A stretch of 64,000 nt of DNA from Streptomyces sp. SDr-06 (GCF_003324565.1 NZ_QOLA01000005.1:1-64000), one strand, 5' to 3'. Shown: positions 53,455-63,485, counted from the first letter of the stretch. Numbers and translations are program-made. Notes: a model not told the origin generated them from the sequence alone.

Positions 53455-54744
53455 GTGGCAGCCACCGATCGCGAAGACAGGCTTGCGGCGCTCGGCGCCG
53501 AACGCGTCGACCACCGCTTCAAGGGGCTGCCGCCGGACGCGGAGGGCCTCACCGTGGCCGAGCTCGCCGCCGAGCGCCGCTCCCTGTTCACCGGCGGCTT
53601 CACCACGCCGGTCCTGACGCTGTCCGCCGAGGCGCTGGAGCACAACCTCGCCCTCCTTGAGACGTACGCCGACCGCCACGGCCTGGCCTTCGCGCCGCAC
53701 GGCAAGACCTCGATGGCGCCGGGGCTCTTCGCCCGGCAGCTCGCGCACGGCGCCTGGGGGATCACCCTCGCCGTGCCCCACCAGGTGCGCGTGGCACGGG
53801 CGTTCGGCGTCGAGCGGATCTTCCTCGCGAACGAACTCGTCGACGCGGCCGCGCTGCGCTGGATCGCCCGGGAGCTGGCACGGGACGAGGCGTTCCGCTT
53901 CATCTGCTACGTCGACTCCGTGCGCGGGGTCGAGCTGATGGACGAGGCCCTGCGCGGCGGCGCCCGGCCGGTGGACGTGGTGGTCGAGCTCGCGGCGGGC
54001 GAGGACGCGCGCACGGGGGTGCGCACGGAGGCCGAGTGCGCCGAGGTCGCCGACGCGGTGGCGGCCACCGAAACGCTGCGGCTCGTCGGTGTCGCGGGGT
54101 ACGAGGGCGAGGTGCCGCGGCCCGACCCCGAGCGGGTACGGGCCTATCTCGGGCGGCTCGTCTCGCTCGCGGTGGACTTCGACCGGGCGGGGCGGTTCGC
54201 GAGGTCCGGCGTCGAGGAGATCGTGCTCAGCGCGGGGGGCTCCGGGTGGTTCGACGCGGTCGCGGACGTGTTCGCCGATGTCCCCGAACTCTCCGCTCCC
54301 GTACTGAAGTTGCTGCGTTCCGGGGCGTACGTCTCGCACGACTCCGGGCACTACCGCAGGCTGACCCCCTTCAACCGGGTGCCGTCGGAGGGCTCCCTTC
54401 AGCCCGCCTTCCGCCTGTGGGCCCAGGTCGTCTCCCGCCCCTCGCCGGAGCAGGCCTTCGTCAACGCGGGGAAGCGGGACGCGGCCTACGACCTCGATCT
54501 GCCCGAGGCGCAGGTCGTACGGGACGCGCGGACCGGTGCGGTACGGGACGCCCTGGGCATCTCGGTGACGGGGCTCTCCGACCAGCACGGGTGGCTCCGC
54601 ACGGAGCCGGGGGCGGAGCTGTCCGTCGGGGACTGGGTGGGGATGGGGCTTTCGCATCCGTGCACGGTGTTCGACAAGTGGAAGCTGGTTCCGCTGGTTG
54701 CGGAGGGTGGGGAGGTCACGGACTACCTCCGCACCTACTTCTGA
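53455..54744 (+). CDS. PLP-dependent D-threonine aldolase / D-serine dehydratase-like enzyme
   Basis: The 429-residue protein has an alanine-racemase-like barrel with the PLP lysine in FAPHGKTSMAPG (about residue 85) and a C-terminal DSD1 domain with probable zinc ligands His and Cys in GLSHPCTVFDKW. Family members split D-threonine or dehydrate D-serine; the exact activity is unknown. The GTG at 53455 was chosen since the longer frame (53368) runs through the operator. The next gene acts on N-acyl-D-amino acids. Confidence 0.83.
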   Translation: MAATDREDRLAALGAERVDHRFKGLPPDAEGLTVAELAAERRSLFTGGFTTPVLTLSAEALEHNLALLETYADRHGLAFAPHGKTSMAPGLFARQLAHGAWGITLAVPHQVRVARAFGVERIFLANELVDAAALRWIARELARDEAFRFICYVDSVRGVELMDEALRGGARPVDVVVELAAGEDARTGVRTEAECAEVADAVAATETLRLVGVAGYEGEVPRPDPERVRAYLGRLVSLAVDFDRAGRFARSGVEEIVLSAGGSGWFDAVADVFADVPELSAPVLKLLRSGAYVSHDSGHYRRLTPFNRVPSEGSLQPAFRLWAQVVSRPSPEQAFVNAGKRDAAYDLDLPEAQVVRDARTGAVRDALGISVTGLSDQHGWLRTEPGAELSVGDWVGMGLSHPCTVFDKWKLVPLVAEGGEVTDYLRTYF

Positions 54745-54881
54745 CCCCGCGGCCCGCCCCGAAGCCCTGGGGCTCCGCCCCAGACCCCGTTCGCACCTAA
54801 AGGGCGCTCGTCCTCAATCTCCCCCAAGGCCTCAAGGGCCAGGGGGGACCCCCATGACGGGCTGAAATGCCCCATGCGGGC

Positions 54882-54919
54882 CAGCACCAGTACCGCCAGG
54901 GGCGCGGGGAACTGCGCGA
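54882..54919. repeat. Dispersed intergenic repeat, copy 2
   Basis: Same core as 26961-26980, extended upstream by CAGCACC...CCGCCAG. Confidence 0.75.
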
Positions 54920-54953
54920 AAAGCGAGCACGGCCCGCAGACCGAAGGGGGTTT

Positions 54954-54976
54954 GAGGGGCGCGGGGAACTGCGCGA
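54954..54976. repeat. Dispersed intergenic repeat, copy 3 (short)
   Basis: Shares GGGGCGCGGGGAACTGCGCG with copies 1 and 2; preceding bases differ. Confidence 0.75.
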
Positions 54977-55066
54977 CAAGCCACGCACGGTCCGCGGCCG
55001 GAAGGGGGCGCGCGGAAGGGCGGCCCGTCCAGGGCCGGAAAAAGCCACGTACTCCGAGAGGCCACC

Positions 55067-56668
55067 ATGGACCTGGTAATCCGCGACACCCGCGTCATCG
55101 ACGGCACCGCCACCCCCGCCTACCGGGCGGACCTCGGCATCGCCAACGGCCGGATCGCCGCGATCAGACGCCCCGGCGAGCCCCCGCTCACCGCACCCCG
55201 CACGCTGGACGCCCACGGCCTCGCCCTCGCCCCCGGCTTCATCGACATGCACGCCCACTCCGACCTCGCCCTGCTCCGCGACCCCGACCACAGCGCGAAG
55301 GCCGCCCAGGGCGTCACCCTGGAGGTGCTCGGGCAGGACGGGCTCTCGTACGCGCCCGTCGACGACCGCACGCTGAGCGAGGTCCGCCGGGCCATCACCG
55401 GGTGGAACGGCGACGGCGGTGACATCGACTTCGACTGGCGCGGCGTCGGCGAGTACCTGGACCGCCTGGACCGCGGCATCGCCGTCAACGCCGCCTACCT
55501 GATCCCGCAGGGCACCGTGCGGATGTACGCCATGGGGTGGGACGACCGGCCCGCGACGCCCCACGAGCTGGACCGCATGCGGCAGTTGGTGGCGGAAGGG
55601 ATGGAAGAGGGCGCGGTCGGGATGTCGTCCGGGCTGACGTACACGCCCGGCATGTACGCCACCGGCTCCGAGCTCGCCGAGCTCTGCCGGGTCGTGGCGC
55701 GCTACGACGGCTACTACTGCCCCCACCACCGCTCCTACGGCGCCGGCGCCCTGGAGGCGTACGAGGAGATGGTGCGGCTCACCCGCGACGCCGGCTGCGC
55801 GCTGCACCTCGCCCACGCCACCCTGAACTTCGGCGTGAACAAGGGCCGCGCGCCCGAGCTGCTGGCCCTGCTTGACGAGGCCCTGGCCGCCGGGTCCGAC
55901 ATCTCGCTCGACACGTATCCGTACACCCCGGGCTGCACGACGCTCGTCGCGATGCTGCCCAGCTGGGCCGGTGAGGGCGGCCCCGAGGCGATCCTCGCGC
56001 GGCTGCGCGACGACACCACCGCCGAGCGGGTCCGGCACCACATGGAGGTCCTCGGCGCGGACGGCTGCCACGGGGTGCCCATCGACTGGGCCACCATCGA
56101 GATCTCCGGGGTGAGCCGCCCCGCGCTCGCGGACCACGTGGGAAGGACCGTCGCCGAGACGGCCGCACGGCGCGGCGAGGAACCCTGGGCCACCGCCCGG
56201 CGGCTGCTCGTCGAGGACGGGCTCGGGTCCACCATCCTCCAGCACGTCGGCCACGAGGAGAACGTCCAAGCGATCATGCGGCACCGTGTGCACACCGGCG
56301 GCAGCGACGGCATCCTCCAGGGCGACAAGCCCCACCCCCGCGCCTACGGCACGTTCCCGCGGTATCTCGGGCACTACGCGCGGGAGTTGGGCATCCTCTC
56401 CCTGGAGGAGACCGTCGCCCACCTCACCTCCCGCCCGGCGGCCCGGCTGCGGCTGCCGGACCGGGGCCTGGTCCGCGAGGGCTACCGCGCGGACCTCGTG
56501 CTCTTCGACCCGGACACGGTCGCGGCGGGCTCCACCTTCGCGTCGCCGCGCACGCTGCCCGTCGGCATTCCGTACGTCCTGATCGACGGGAAGTTCGTCA
56601 TCGAGGACGGCAGACGGACCGGTGTGCTCGCCGGCCGTTCGGTGCGCCGGACGCCCGGGGTGCGCTGA
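55067..56668 (+). CDS. N-acyl-D-amino-acid deacylase (D-aminoacylase)
   Basis: The 533-residue amidohydrolase has the metal motif FIDMHAHSDLALL (HxH near 62-64), Glu region VTLEVLGQDGLSY, and His-containing LHLAHATLNFGVNKG and CPHHRSYG, with D near GGSDGILQGDKP. It frees D-amino acids from N-acyl forms. Its ATG follows GAGAGGCC. The upstream D-amino-acid enzyme suggests a D-amino-acid salvage function. Confidence 0.9.
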   Translation: MDLVIRDTRVIDGTATPAYRADLGIANGRIAAIRRPGEPPLTAPRTLDAHGLALAPGFIDMHAHSDLALLRDPDHSAKAAQGVTLEVLGQDGLSYAPVDDRTLSEVRRAITGWNGDGGDIDFDWRGVGEYLDRLDRGIAVNAAYLIPQGTVRMYAMGWDDRPATPHELDRMRQLVAEGMEEGAVGMSSGLTYTPGMYATGSELAELCRVVARYDGYYCPHHRSYGAGALEAYEEMVRLTRDAGCALHLAHATLNFGVNKGRAPELLALLDEALAAGSDISLDTYPYTPGCTTLVAMLPSWAGEGGPEAILARLRDDTTAERVRHHMEVLGADGCHGVPIDWATIEISGVSRPALADHVGRTVAETAARRGEEPWATARRLLVEDGLGSTILQHVGHEENVQAIMRHRVHTGGSDGILQGDKPHPRAYGTFPRYLGHYARELGILSLEETVAHLTSRPAARLRLPDRGLVREGYRADLVLFDPDTVAAGSTFASPRTLPVGIPYVLIDGKFVIEDGRRTGVLAGRSVRRTPGVR

Positions 56669-56933
56669 GGACGCCGGTGGACAGCTCGCGTGCCGCCGTC
56701 AGATAGACCGTGCGCAGCGGGCCGTAGTCGGCCGAGTAGGCGAGCTGGGTGAGCGCGAGGGCCTGGAGCGCCTTGGCGCTGCGCAGGGCCGCGCCCGGCA
56801 CGGCGGCGCTCCGCACCACGCGGTCCAGGAGCTCGACCACCTTGTCGTAGTGGGGGGCCGGAGCGTCGTACTCCCGCTGTGCGGCGGCCAGCAGCCCCCG
56901 CCAGCGCAGCCGCCCACGGGACCGGTCGTTCAT
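56598..56933 (-). CDS. Small conserved protein, unknown function
   Basis: The 111-residue basic protein (MNDRSRGRLRWRGLLAAAQ start) has no recognised domain. Its codons carry nearly all G or C in third position, and AGGAGG lies 8 bases before the ATG at 56933, so it is likely real. Its last 71 bases overlap the end of the D-aminoacylase gene on the other strand. Confidence 0.65.
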   Translation of the reverse strand: MNDRSRGRLRWRGLLAAAQREYDAPAPHYDKVVELLDRVVRSAAVPGAALRSAKALQALALTQLAYSADYGPLRTVYLTAARELSTGVLSAPRASGAPNGRRAHRSVCRPR

Positions 56934-57079
56934 ATCGGCTGCCTCCTGGGGGGTCGCGGGCGACGGACGTGACGACGGCCGTACGGAGTGCGGACGTACG
57001 GGACGCTAGGAACACCCGGGCCGACCGCACAACACCCCGATGACCGGTGTGGCTCATTCCGCGCCGCTCCCCGAGCCCG

Positions 57080-58528
57080 TCACCGCCCCGGCCGGATCCG
57101 CACCGACACCTCTCCCTCCCCGACCGTCCCGGAAGCCACGTGCAGAACGCGGGACTTGGCTTCCCAGGCCCTCGCGGTCCCGCCCGTGACCACGCCTCCG
57201 TGCGGGAAGAAGCGGGCGGGCAGGTACACCTCCGTGTCACCGCGCACCCCCGCCCGCGGCCGCCAGCTCACCGACAGGGTGCGGCTCGCCTCGTCCCAGG
57301 CGTACGCGACCGGGTCCCCCGCGATCGCCCTGGGCCCGGGGCGGTCCAGGACCGGCAGGAGCGGGGTGGGCCTGAGCCGCTGGTCCCAAGGCGCCCAGGG
57401 CCCCGGGTCGTTGGACCAGTACGCCGTGCCCGCGCCCAGGTCCTCGGCCATCGCCCGCACCTTCGCGACGTAGCGCAGGGCGCCGGGGAGGGTGGTGTCG
57501 AGACCGTATTCGCCGATGAGCACGGGCGCGCCCAGCCGCCGGGCGGTCTTGCGGGTCTGCTCGCGCCAGGAGGCGAGTGTGCGGTCCACCCACTTCTCGG
57601 CGCTCCCGGTGTAGCCGCCGCCCAGGTCCATCGGGAGCGGGTAGAGGTGCGGCGCATACGCGATATGTGCGTCCGCCCCATCGCCGCGGGGGTCCTTGAG
57701 GTACGGGAGGGCGCTCGGCAGGCCCCAGTTGGCACTCACCGCCTCGGGCTCCACGAAGATCCAGGAGTCGCGGTCGACCTCGCGGACGGCGGCGATGGTC
57801 TGTCGGTAGAGGGCGGCCAGCGGGCCCGCTTCGAAGGCGGGACCCTGGACGCTGCCGCCGAACGGCTCGTTCATCAGGTCGTAGCCGAGGACGGCCGGGT
57901 CGCGGGCGAACCGCGCGGCCACGTGGGCCCAGACGGCGGCGTAGTGGGCGCGCAGATCGCGGCTCGCCCGGCGCGTCCCCCAGAAGGCGTCGAAGGCCCG
58001 CACCGTGCCCGGCTCGATGTATTTCAGCTCCCACTGCCCCTGTTCCGCGACCGGCAGGCCCTCCGCCTCGGTCGCCCACTCGGGCGCGCCGTTGCCCTTG
58101 ACGGCTGGGCCGTAGACGTCCTGATGCAGGTCGAGCATGACGTGCATGCCCCGCGCCCCGTACCAGCGCACGCGCTCGGCGATCCGGGCGAGATAGCCGT
58201 CGTCGTACTCCCTGGGCCTCGGCTCGACGTTGCGCCACTGGATCAGGAGGCGTACGAAGTCGGAGCCGAGCTCGTCCGACTCGCGCTGGACGTCGGCCTC
58301 CTTGATCCAAGGGAGCCCGTCCGGACGGGACTTGGCGCTGCTCGCGGTGTTGAGGCCGGTCAGGACGAGGGCGCGGCCCTGGTCGTCGGTGATCCAGCGG
58401 TGGCCCGCGGCCGTGTGCGCGGGCCCCGCCCCGGCGGGGCCGACCGCCACCAGGAGGCTGGCGGCGACCGCCAGCGCCGCGCCCGCCGCCGTCCACCCGA
58501 TCGCCCGTGCCGTCCCCCAGAGCCGCAT
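57080..58528 (-). CDS. Secreted GH5 glycosidase, endoglycoceramidase-like
   Basis: The 482-residue protein has a signal peptide (about 1-35) and a GH5 barrel with acid/base E221 (YDLMNEPFGG) and nucleophile E340 (VLIGEYGLD). The LTGLNTASSAK and MLDLHQDVYGP motifs match endoglycoceramidase and related enzymes. A C-terminal beta domain follows. The natural substrate, ceramide glycan or other beta-glucan, cannot be told. Confidence 0.85.
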   Translation of the reverse strand: MRLWGTARAIGWTAAGAALAVAASLLVAVGPAGAGPAHTAAGHRWITDDQGRALVLTGLNTASSAKSRPDGLPWIKEADVQRESDELGSDFVRLLIQWRNVEPRPREYDDGYLARIAERVRWYGARGMHVMLDLHQDVYGPAVKGNGAPEWATEAEGLPVAEQGQWELKYIEPGTVRAFDAFWGTRRASRDLRAHYAAVWAHVAARFARDPAVLGYDLMNEPFGGSVQGPAFEAGPLAALYRQTIAAVREVDRDSWIFVEPEAVSANWGLPSALPYLKDPRGDGADAHIAYAPHLYPLPMDLGGGYTGSAEKWVDRTLASWREQTRKTARRLGAPVLIGEYGLDTTLPGALRYVAKVRAMAEDLGAGTAYWSNDPGPWAPWDQRLRPTPLLPVLDRPGPRAIAGDPVAYAWDEASRTLSVSWRPRAGVRGDTEVYLPARFFPHGGVVTGGTARAWEAKSRVLHVASGTVGEGEVSVRIRPGR

Positions 58529-58636
58529 GGCCGGACCCTAAGGGCTTGGCCGTGCCTTCAACACCCCTGATGACAGCCGTAGTTGAGAATTGTTCAGCAT
58601 CTTCTCAACGGCTCCCGGGTGCCCTAGGGTCCGGCC

Positions 58637-59167
58637 ATGCGTCTGCCCAGAATCGAGGCGGCGGTGGCCGCCGTCGCCGGGATGTGCCTGCTGCTCACGC
58701 TGCTCCTGGGCATCACCGGGGTGCTGACCGCGGCCACCGCGCACGAGGGGGCGGTCCTCGTGCCGAGCGCGCTCGGGGCGCCGCTCGCCCTGCCCCCGCT
58801 ACGCGCGGTGCCGTTCGGGGACACGGGCTGGACCCAGCTGCTCTGCGAGGACTTCGCGGCGGCCGTCCTGGTGGCGGTGGCCGGGCTGCGGATGCGGCGC
58901 CATCTGCGCCTGCGCCCGGCCGCGGGCCACGCCCGCCGTCTGCTCGCGGGCTGGACCGCCCTGGTCGCGGGCGCGGCGGCGGCCGGGGTGTGGCGGGGCC
59001 TGGTGGCGGCCCGGATGGTCGAGGCGGGCCCGGCGGGCTGGCTGCTGTACGGGGCGGCGGGCGCGGTCTTCGGAGCGGCGTGGGGGCTGGCGCTCGGCTG
59101 GCTCACGGGGGCGGCGGCGCTGGTCGCGACGTCCGGACCCGCACGGGGGTCCCGCCCCGGCCCGTGA
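58637..59167 (+). CDS. Small polytopic membrane protein, unknown
   Basis: The 176-residue protein has about four helices (AAVAGMCLLLTLLLGITGVL, FAAAVLVAVAGL, LAGWTALVAGAAAAGVW, GAAGAVFGAAWGLALGWL). No family is recognised. It is divergent to the GH5 gene with 108 bases between. Confidence 0.7.
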   Translation: MRLPRIEAAVAAVAGMCLLLTLLLGITGVLTAATAHEGAVLVPSALGAPLALPPLRAVPFGDTGWTQLLCEDFAAAVLVAVAGLRMRRHLRLRPAAGHARRLLAGWTALVAGAAAAGVWRGLVAARMVEAGPAGWLLYGAAGAVFGAAWGLALGWLTGAAALVATSGPARGSRPGP

Positions 59168-59432
59168 TGACGGGCGCCCTTCGCACGCGCCCGGGGCCCG
59201 GTCCCGGCCGCCCCGAACCGCCGGAAGCCGTCGGGCAAGGGGCGGGGTGGGGAAGATCTCACCGCGCGCGGGCCCGCACCCGCATTTGAAGCCCCGCCAC
59301 CCCGGCGACCACGCTTACCCGGGCCCGGACCCGACCCGCGCATTGCGATGAAAGCCCACCCCGGGGGCGCCTCGCCCCGGCGGACCCACAACAACGAGGC
59401 ACCCCGGGAAACACGGCCGTAAGGTGGCCGTC

Positions 59433-60644
59433 ATGCAGGTGATCCAGTCGACCAAACTCGCCAATGTCTGTTACGAGATCCGGGGCCCGGTGCTCGAGGA
59501 GGCCATGCGCCTGGAGGCGGCGGGCCACCGCATCCTCAAGCTGAACACCGGCAACCCGGCGGCCTTCGGCTTCGAGTGCCCGCCCGAGATCCTGGAGGAC
59601 ATCCTCCGCAACCTGGCGGGCGCGCACGGCTACGGCGACGCGAAGGGCCTGCTGTCCGCGCGGCGCGCGGTGATGCAGCACTACCAGACCAAGGGCATCG
59701 AGCTCGACGTCGAGGACGTCTACCTCGGCAACGGCGTATCCGAGCTCATCCAGATGTCGATGCAGGCGCTGCTCGACGACGGCGACGAGGTGCTGGTCCC
59801 GGCGCCGGACTACCCGCTGTGGACCGCGTCCGTCTCCCTCGCGGGCGGCACCGCGGTGCACTACCGCTGCGACGAGCAGGCCGACTGGATGCCGGACCTC
59901 GCCGACATCGAGCGCAAGGTCACCGACCGCACCAAGGCCATCGTCATCATCAACCCGAACAACCCGACGGGTGCGGTGTACGACGACGAGATGCTGCGCG
60001 GGCTCACCGAGATCGCGCGCCGCCACAACCTGGTCGTCTGCTCGGACGAGATCTACGACCGCATCCTGTTCGACGGCGCCACCCACACCCCGACCGCGGT
60101 GATCGCCCCCGACCTGATGGTGCTCACCTTCAACGGCCTCTCGAAGAACTACCGGGTGGCCGGCTACCGCTCCGGCTGGCTCGCGGTGTGCGGGCCGAAG
60201 GCCCACGCCTCCTCGTACATCGAGGGCCTGACCATCCTCGCGAACATGCGGCTGTGCGCGAACATGCCGTCCCAGCACGCGGTGGCCACCGCGCTCGGCG
60301 GCCGGCAGTCGATCGACCAGCTGGTGCTGCCGGGCGGGCGGCTCCTGGAGCAGCGGGACACGGCGTACGAGCTGCTCACCCGGATCCCCGGCGTCACCTG
60401 CGTGAAGCCGAAGGGCGCCCTGTACCTGTTCCCGCGTCTCGACCCGAACGTCTACAAGGTCAAGGACGACCGGCAGATGGTCCTCGACCTGCTGCGCGCC
60501 GAGAAGATCATGGTGGTGCACGGCACCGGGTTCAACTGGCCCGAGCCCGACCACTTCCGGATCGTGACGCTGCCCTCGGCCAAGGACCTGGCGGACGCGG
60601 TGACGCGGATCGGCAAGTTCCTGGAGGGCTACAGCCAGATGTAG
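59433..60644 (+). CDS. alaA: Glutamate-pyruvate aminotransferase AlaA-type
   Basis: The 403-residue fold-type I PLP enzyme closely follows E. coli AlaA: NVCYEIRGPVLEEAMRLE, KLNTGNPAAFGF, GNGVSELIQM, APDYPLWTASVSL, NPNNPTGAVY, and PLP lysine K238 in FNGLSKNYRVAGYR. It transfers amino groups between glutamate and pyruvate. The ATG at 59433 has AAGG 8 bases upstream; GTG at 59424 overlaps that site. Confidence 0.92.
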   Translation: MQVIQSTKLANVCYEIRGPVLEEAMRLEAAGHRILKLNTGNPAAFGFECPPEILEDILRNLAGAHGYGDAKGLLSARRAVMQHYQTKGIELDVEDVYLGNGVSELIQMSMQALLDDGDEVLVPAPDYPLWTASVSLAGGTAVHYRCDEQADWMPDLADIERKVTDRTKAIVIINPNNPTGAVYDDEMLRGLTEIARRHNLVVCSDEIYDRILFDGATHTPTAVIAPDLMVLTFNGLSKNYRVAGYRSGWLAVCGPKAHASSYIEGLTILANMRLCANMPSQHAVATALGGRQSIDQLVLPGGRLLEQRDTAYELLTRIPGVTCVKPKGALYLFPRLDPNVYKVKDDRQMVLDLLRAEKIMVVHGTGFNWPEPDHFRIVTLPSAKDLADAVTRIGKFLEGYSQM

Positions 60645-60679
60645 CCCTGCGCCGATCACATCTTGGGTCCGACTCAACT

Positions 60680-60694
60680 TTAGACAGGATCTAA
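60680..60694. promoter_or_regulatory. Inverted repeat TTAGA-N5-TCTAA upstream of 60734 gene
   Basis: TTAGA (60680-60684) and TCTAA (60690-60694) form a small palindrome in the promoter region of the next gene. TTAGACAGGATC also resembles TTAGACAGCATC at 53380-53391. Confidence 0.35.
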
Positions 60695-60733
60695 GCTAGG
60701 ATGGCTTCCTGAAACATCCAGGAGGCCATTCCC

Positions 60734-61120
60734 ATGTACGAACCGATCCGCACCAAGTCGGTCCACAGCACGGTGGCCGCCGACAGCACCGGCATCCCGC
60801 ACCGCTCCCGCGAGGACGAGCTCGACATCCAGCTCGCTGGCCACCTCTCGGCCCTGCTCGCCGTCACCGACGAGCTCGGGCTCAGCGAGGCCGGGGACGC
60901 CATCGCGCGGCAGGTGGCCCGGCTGCGCGGCGGTCTGCCGCCGGTCCGGCACGCGGGTCTGAGCCGGGCCGACGCCGACAGCCTGCACGCGCGCGCCCAC
61001 GCCCTCGCGGGCCGCGCCCTCGTCGTCGCCGCCTCGCGGGCCGACACCGCCGCCGCGATTCTCGCCGCCGAGCGCATGGACGCCCACGCGGCGGCCGCCA
61101 CCCTCACCGCCGCCTCCTGA
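60734..61120 (+). CDS. Conserved actinobacterial protein of unknown function
   Basis: The 128-residue protein begins MYEPIRTKSVHS and is rich in helices, with DELDIQLAGHLSALLAVTDE and GRALVVAASRADTAAAILAA blocks. I recall similar proteins beside PEP carboxykinase genes in Streptomyces. There is no signal or helix-turn-helix. AGGAGG lies 8 bases upstream of the ATG. Confidence 0.8.
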   Translation: MYEPIRTKSVHSTVAADSTGIPHRSREDELDIQLAGHLSALLAVTDELGLSEAGDAIARQVARLRGGLPPVRHAGLSRADADSLHARAHALAGRALVVAASRADTAAAILAAERMDAHAAAATLTAAS

Positions 61121-61226
61121 GGCGGCCCCCGATCGGCCCCGGTCCGCGAGCCGCGGAGGTCCGCGGACCGGGTGCCACACATCCCCAAGTCGCTTGATGC
61201 GGGCCCGACTTGGCGTACGCGAAAAG

Positions 61227-61269
61227 AGGCCGGCCCCCGGGGCCGTGAGGGGACTCCGGGGGCCGGCCT
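61227..61269. terminator. Bidirectional terminator before pckG end
   Basis: A perfect 14-bp stem (61227-61240 with 61256-61269), 15-base loop, lies between convergent genes. Confidence 0.8.
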
Positions 61270-61392
61270 TCGTGCGCGGCGGGTCACGAGTGACCCCACA
61301 GGTCAGGGCGGATGTCGAACCGACCCGCCGCGAACACCTCCGGCCGGGCCAGGACAGGCGGCCATGACCGGAGGGGGTTCAGCGGGGGCGGT

Positions 61393-63216
61393 TCAGCCGA
61401 GGCGGGACACCAGGGCGCGGTACTCGTCCCACAGCTCCTTCGGCGTGTGGTCGCCGAAGGTGTTGAGGTGCTCGGGGACCAGCGCCGCCTCCTCGCGCCA
61501 GACCTCCTTGTCGACCTTGAGCAGGAACTCCAGGTCGGCGTCCGGCAGGTCGAGCCCGTCGGTGTCCAGGGACTCCTTCGTCGGCAGGATGCCGATGGGG
61601 GTCTCGACGCCGTCGGCCTTGCCCTCAAGGCGCTCCACGATCCACTTCAGGACGCGGCTGTTCTCGCCGAAGCCGGGCCACACGAACTTGCCCGCGTCGT
61701 TCTTGCGGAACCAGTTCACGTAGTAGATCTTCGGCAGCTTGGCGGCGTCCGCGCTCGCGCCGACCTTGACCCAGTGGGCCATGTAGTCGCCCATGTTGTA
61801 GCCGCAGAACGGCAGCATCGCGAACGGGTCGCGGCGCAGCTCGCCGACCTTGCCCTCGGCGGCGGCGGTCTTCTCGGAGGCGACGTTCGCACCGAGGAAG
61901 ACGCCGTGGTTCCAGTCGAAGGACTCGGTCACCAGCGGCACCGCGGAGGCGCGGCGGCCGCCGAAGAGGATCGCCGAGATCGGCACGCCCTTGGGGTCCT
62001 CCCACTCGGGCGCGATGATCGGGCACTGGCCGGCCGGCACGGTGAAGCGGGCGTTGGGGTGGGCGGCCGGGGTGTCGGACGCGGGCGTCCAGTCGTTGCC
62101 CTTCCAGTCCGTGAGGTGCGCGGGCGCCGTCTCGGTCATGCCCTCCCACCACACGTCGCCGTCGTCGGTGAGCGCGACGTTGGTGAAGACGGAGTTGCCC
62201 CACATCGTCTTCATGGCGTTGGCGTTGGTGTGCTCGCCGGTGCCGGGCGCGACGCCGAAGAACCCGGCCTCGGGGTTGATCGCGTACAGCTGGCCGTCCT
62301 CGCCGAAGCGCATCCAGGCGATGTCGTCGCCGATCGTCTCGACCTTCCAGCCGGGGATCGTCGGCTCCAGCATGGCGAGGTTGGTCTTGCCGCAGGCGCT
62401 CGGGAAGGCCGCGGTGACGTACTTGGGCTCGCCGTTCGGCGGGGTCAGCTTGAGGACGAGCATGTGCTCGGCGAGCCAGCCCTCGTCGCGCGCCATCACG
62501 GAGGCGATGCGCAGCGCGTAGCACTTCTTGCCGAGCAGGGCGTTGCCGCCGTAGCCCGAACCGTACGACCAGATCTCGCGCGTCTCGGGGAAGTGCGAGA
62601 TGTACTTCGTGGAGTTGCACGGCCACGGCACGTCCGCCTCGCCCTCGGCCAGCGGGGCGCCGAGGGTGTGGACGGCCTTCACGAAGAAGCCGTCGGTGCC
62701 GAGCTCGTCCAGGACGCGCTGACCCATGCGGGTCATGGTGCGCATCGAGACGGCGACGTAGGCGGAGTCGGTGATCTCGACGCCGATCGCGGAGAGCGGC
62801 GAGCCGACCGGGCCCATGCAGAAGGGGACGACGTACATCGTGCGCCCGCGCATCGACCCGCGGAAGATGCCCTTCTCACCGGCGAAGATGGCCTTCATCT
62901 CGGCCGGGGCCTTCCAGTGGTTGGTCGGGCCCGCGTCCTCCTCCTTCTCGGAGCAGATGAAGGTGCGGTCCTCGACCCGGGCGACGTCGCGCGGGTCGGA
63001 GGCGGCGTAGTACGAGTTGGGGCGCTTGGCCTCGTCGAGCTTCTTGAACGTGCCCTTGGCGACGAGCTCCCCGCACAGGCGCTCGTACTCTGCCTCGGAT
63101 CCGTCGCACCAGACCACACTGTCCGGCTGGGTCAGTTCCGCGATCTCGTTGACCCACGAGATCAGTTCCTGGTGCTTGGTGGGGGCCGAGAGGGGAGCCG
63201 CGATATCGCGCGCCAC
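61393..63216 (-). CDS. pckG: Phosphoenolpyruvate carboxykinase (GTP)
   Basis: The 607-residue enzyme has the GTP-type signature [10 protein letters not shown] at 271-280, with the P-loop and reactive Cys, plus the substrate-binding [14 protein letters not shown] region (197-210) and [15 protein letters not shown]. It converts oxaloacetate and GTP to PEP and CO2 and links the TCA cycle to gluconeogenesis, with glpX at the other end. The GTG at 63216 has AAGGAG 6 bases upstream. Confidence 0.96.
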   Translation of the reverse strand: MARDIAAPLSAPTKHQELISWVNEIAELTQPDSVVWCDGSEAEYERLCGELVAKGTFKKLDEAKRPNSYYAASDPRDVARVEDRTFICSEKEEDAGPTNHWKAPAEMKAIFAGEKGIFRGSMRGRTMYVVPFCMGPVGSPLSAIGVEITDSAYVAVSMRTMTRMGQRVLDELGTDGFFVKAVHTLGAPLAEGEADVPWPCNSTKYISHFPETREIWSYGSGYGGNALLGKKCYALRIASVMARDEGWLAEHMLVLKLTPPNGEPKYVTAAFPSACGKTNLAMLEPTIPGWKVETIGDDIAWMRFGEDGQLYAINPEAGFFGVAPGTGEHTNANAMKTMWGNSVFTNVALTDDGDVWWEGMTETAPAHLTDWKGNDWTPASDTPAAHPNARFTVPAGQCPIIAPEWEDPKGVPISAILFGGRRASAVPLVTESFDWNHGVFLGANVASEKTAAAEGKVGELRRDPFAMLPFCGYNMGDYMAHWVKVGASADAAKLPKIYYVNWFRKNDAGKFVWPGFGENSRVLKWIVERLEGKADGVETPIGILPTKESLDTDGLDLPDADLEFLLKVDKEVWREEAALVPEHLNTFGDHTPKELWDEYRALVSRLG

Positions 63217-63485
63217 GATCGCTCCTTGATGAGGGTCTTGGGAGGGTTTTGACGTACTGCTTCATTGCCGCCCCGTGGGGGCTGCGACCCGGATGCTTGA
63301 CCCCGTGGATCCTGTTGGCGCTCATCCGGTGCCGACCGCACTCATCTGATCTTCCGCGTCGTTCGCCCATATGTCCAGGGGGCCTCTCACGTGAGCATCA
63401 CCACTTACCGCCTTCTTAACTGCCATTTGCCGTTCACTTACCAGACGGCTGGGGGACGCTCGGTGACCGGCCGTACCTATCCGTA

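Larger units (their letters stand above)
54745..55066. other. 322-bp intergenic region with repeat copies 2 and 3
   Basis: The region separates two rightward genes and holds two copies of the dispersed repeat (54882-54919 and 54954-54976). Degenerate sequence at 54800-54870 also resembles related repeats. No ORF is convincing. Confidence 0.6.
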
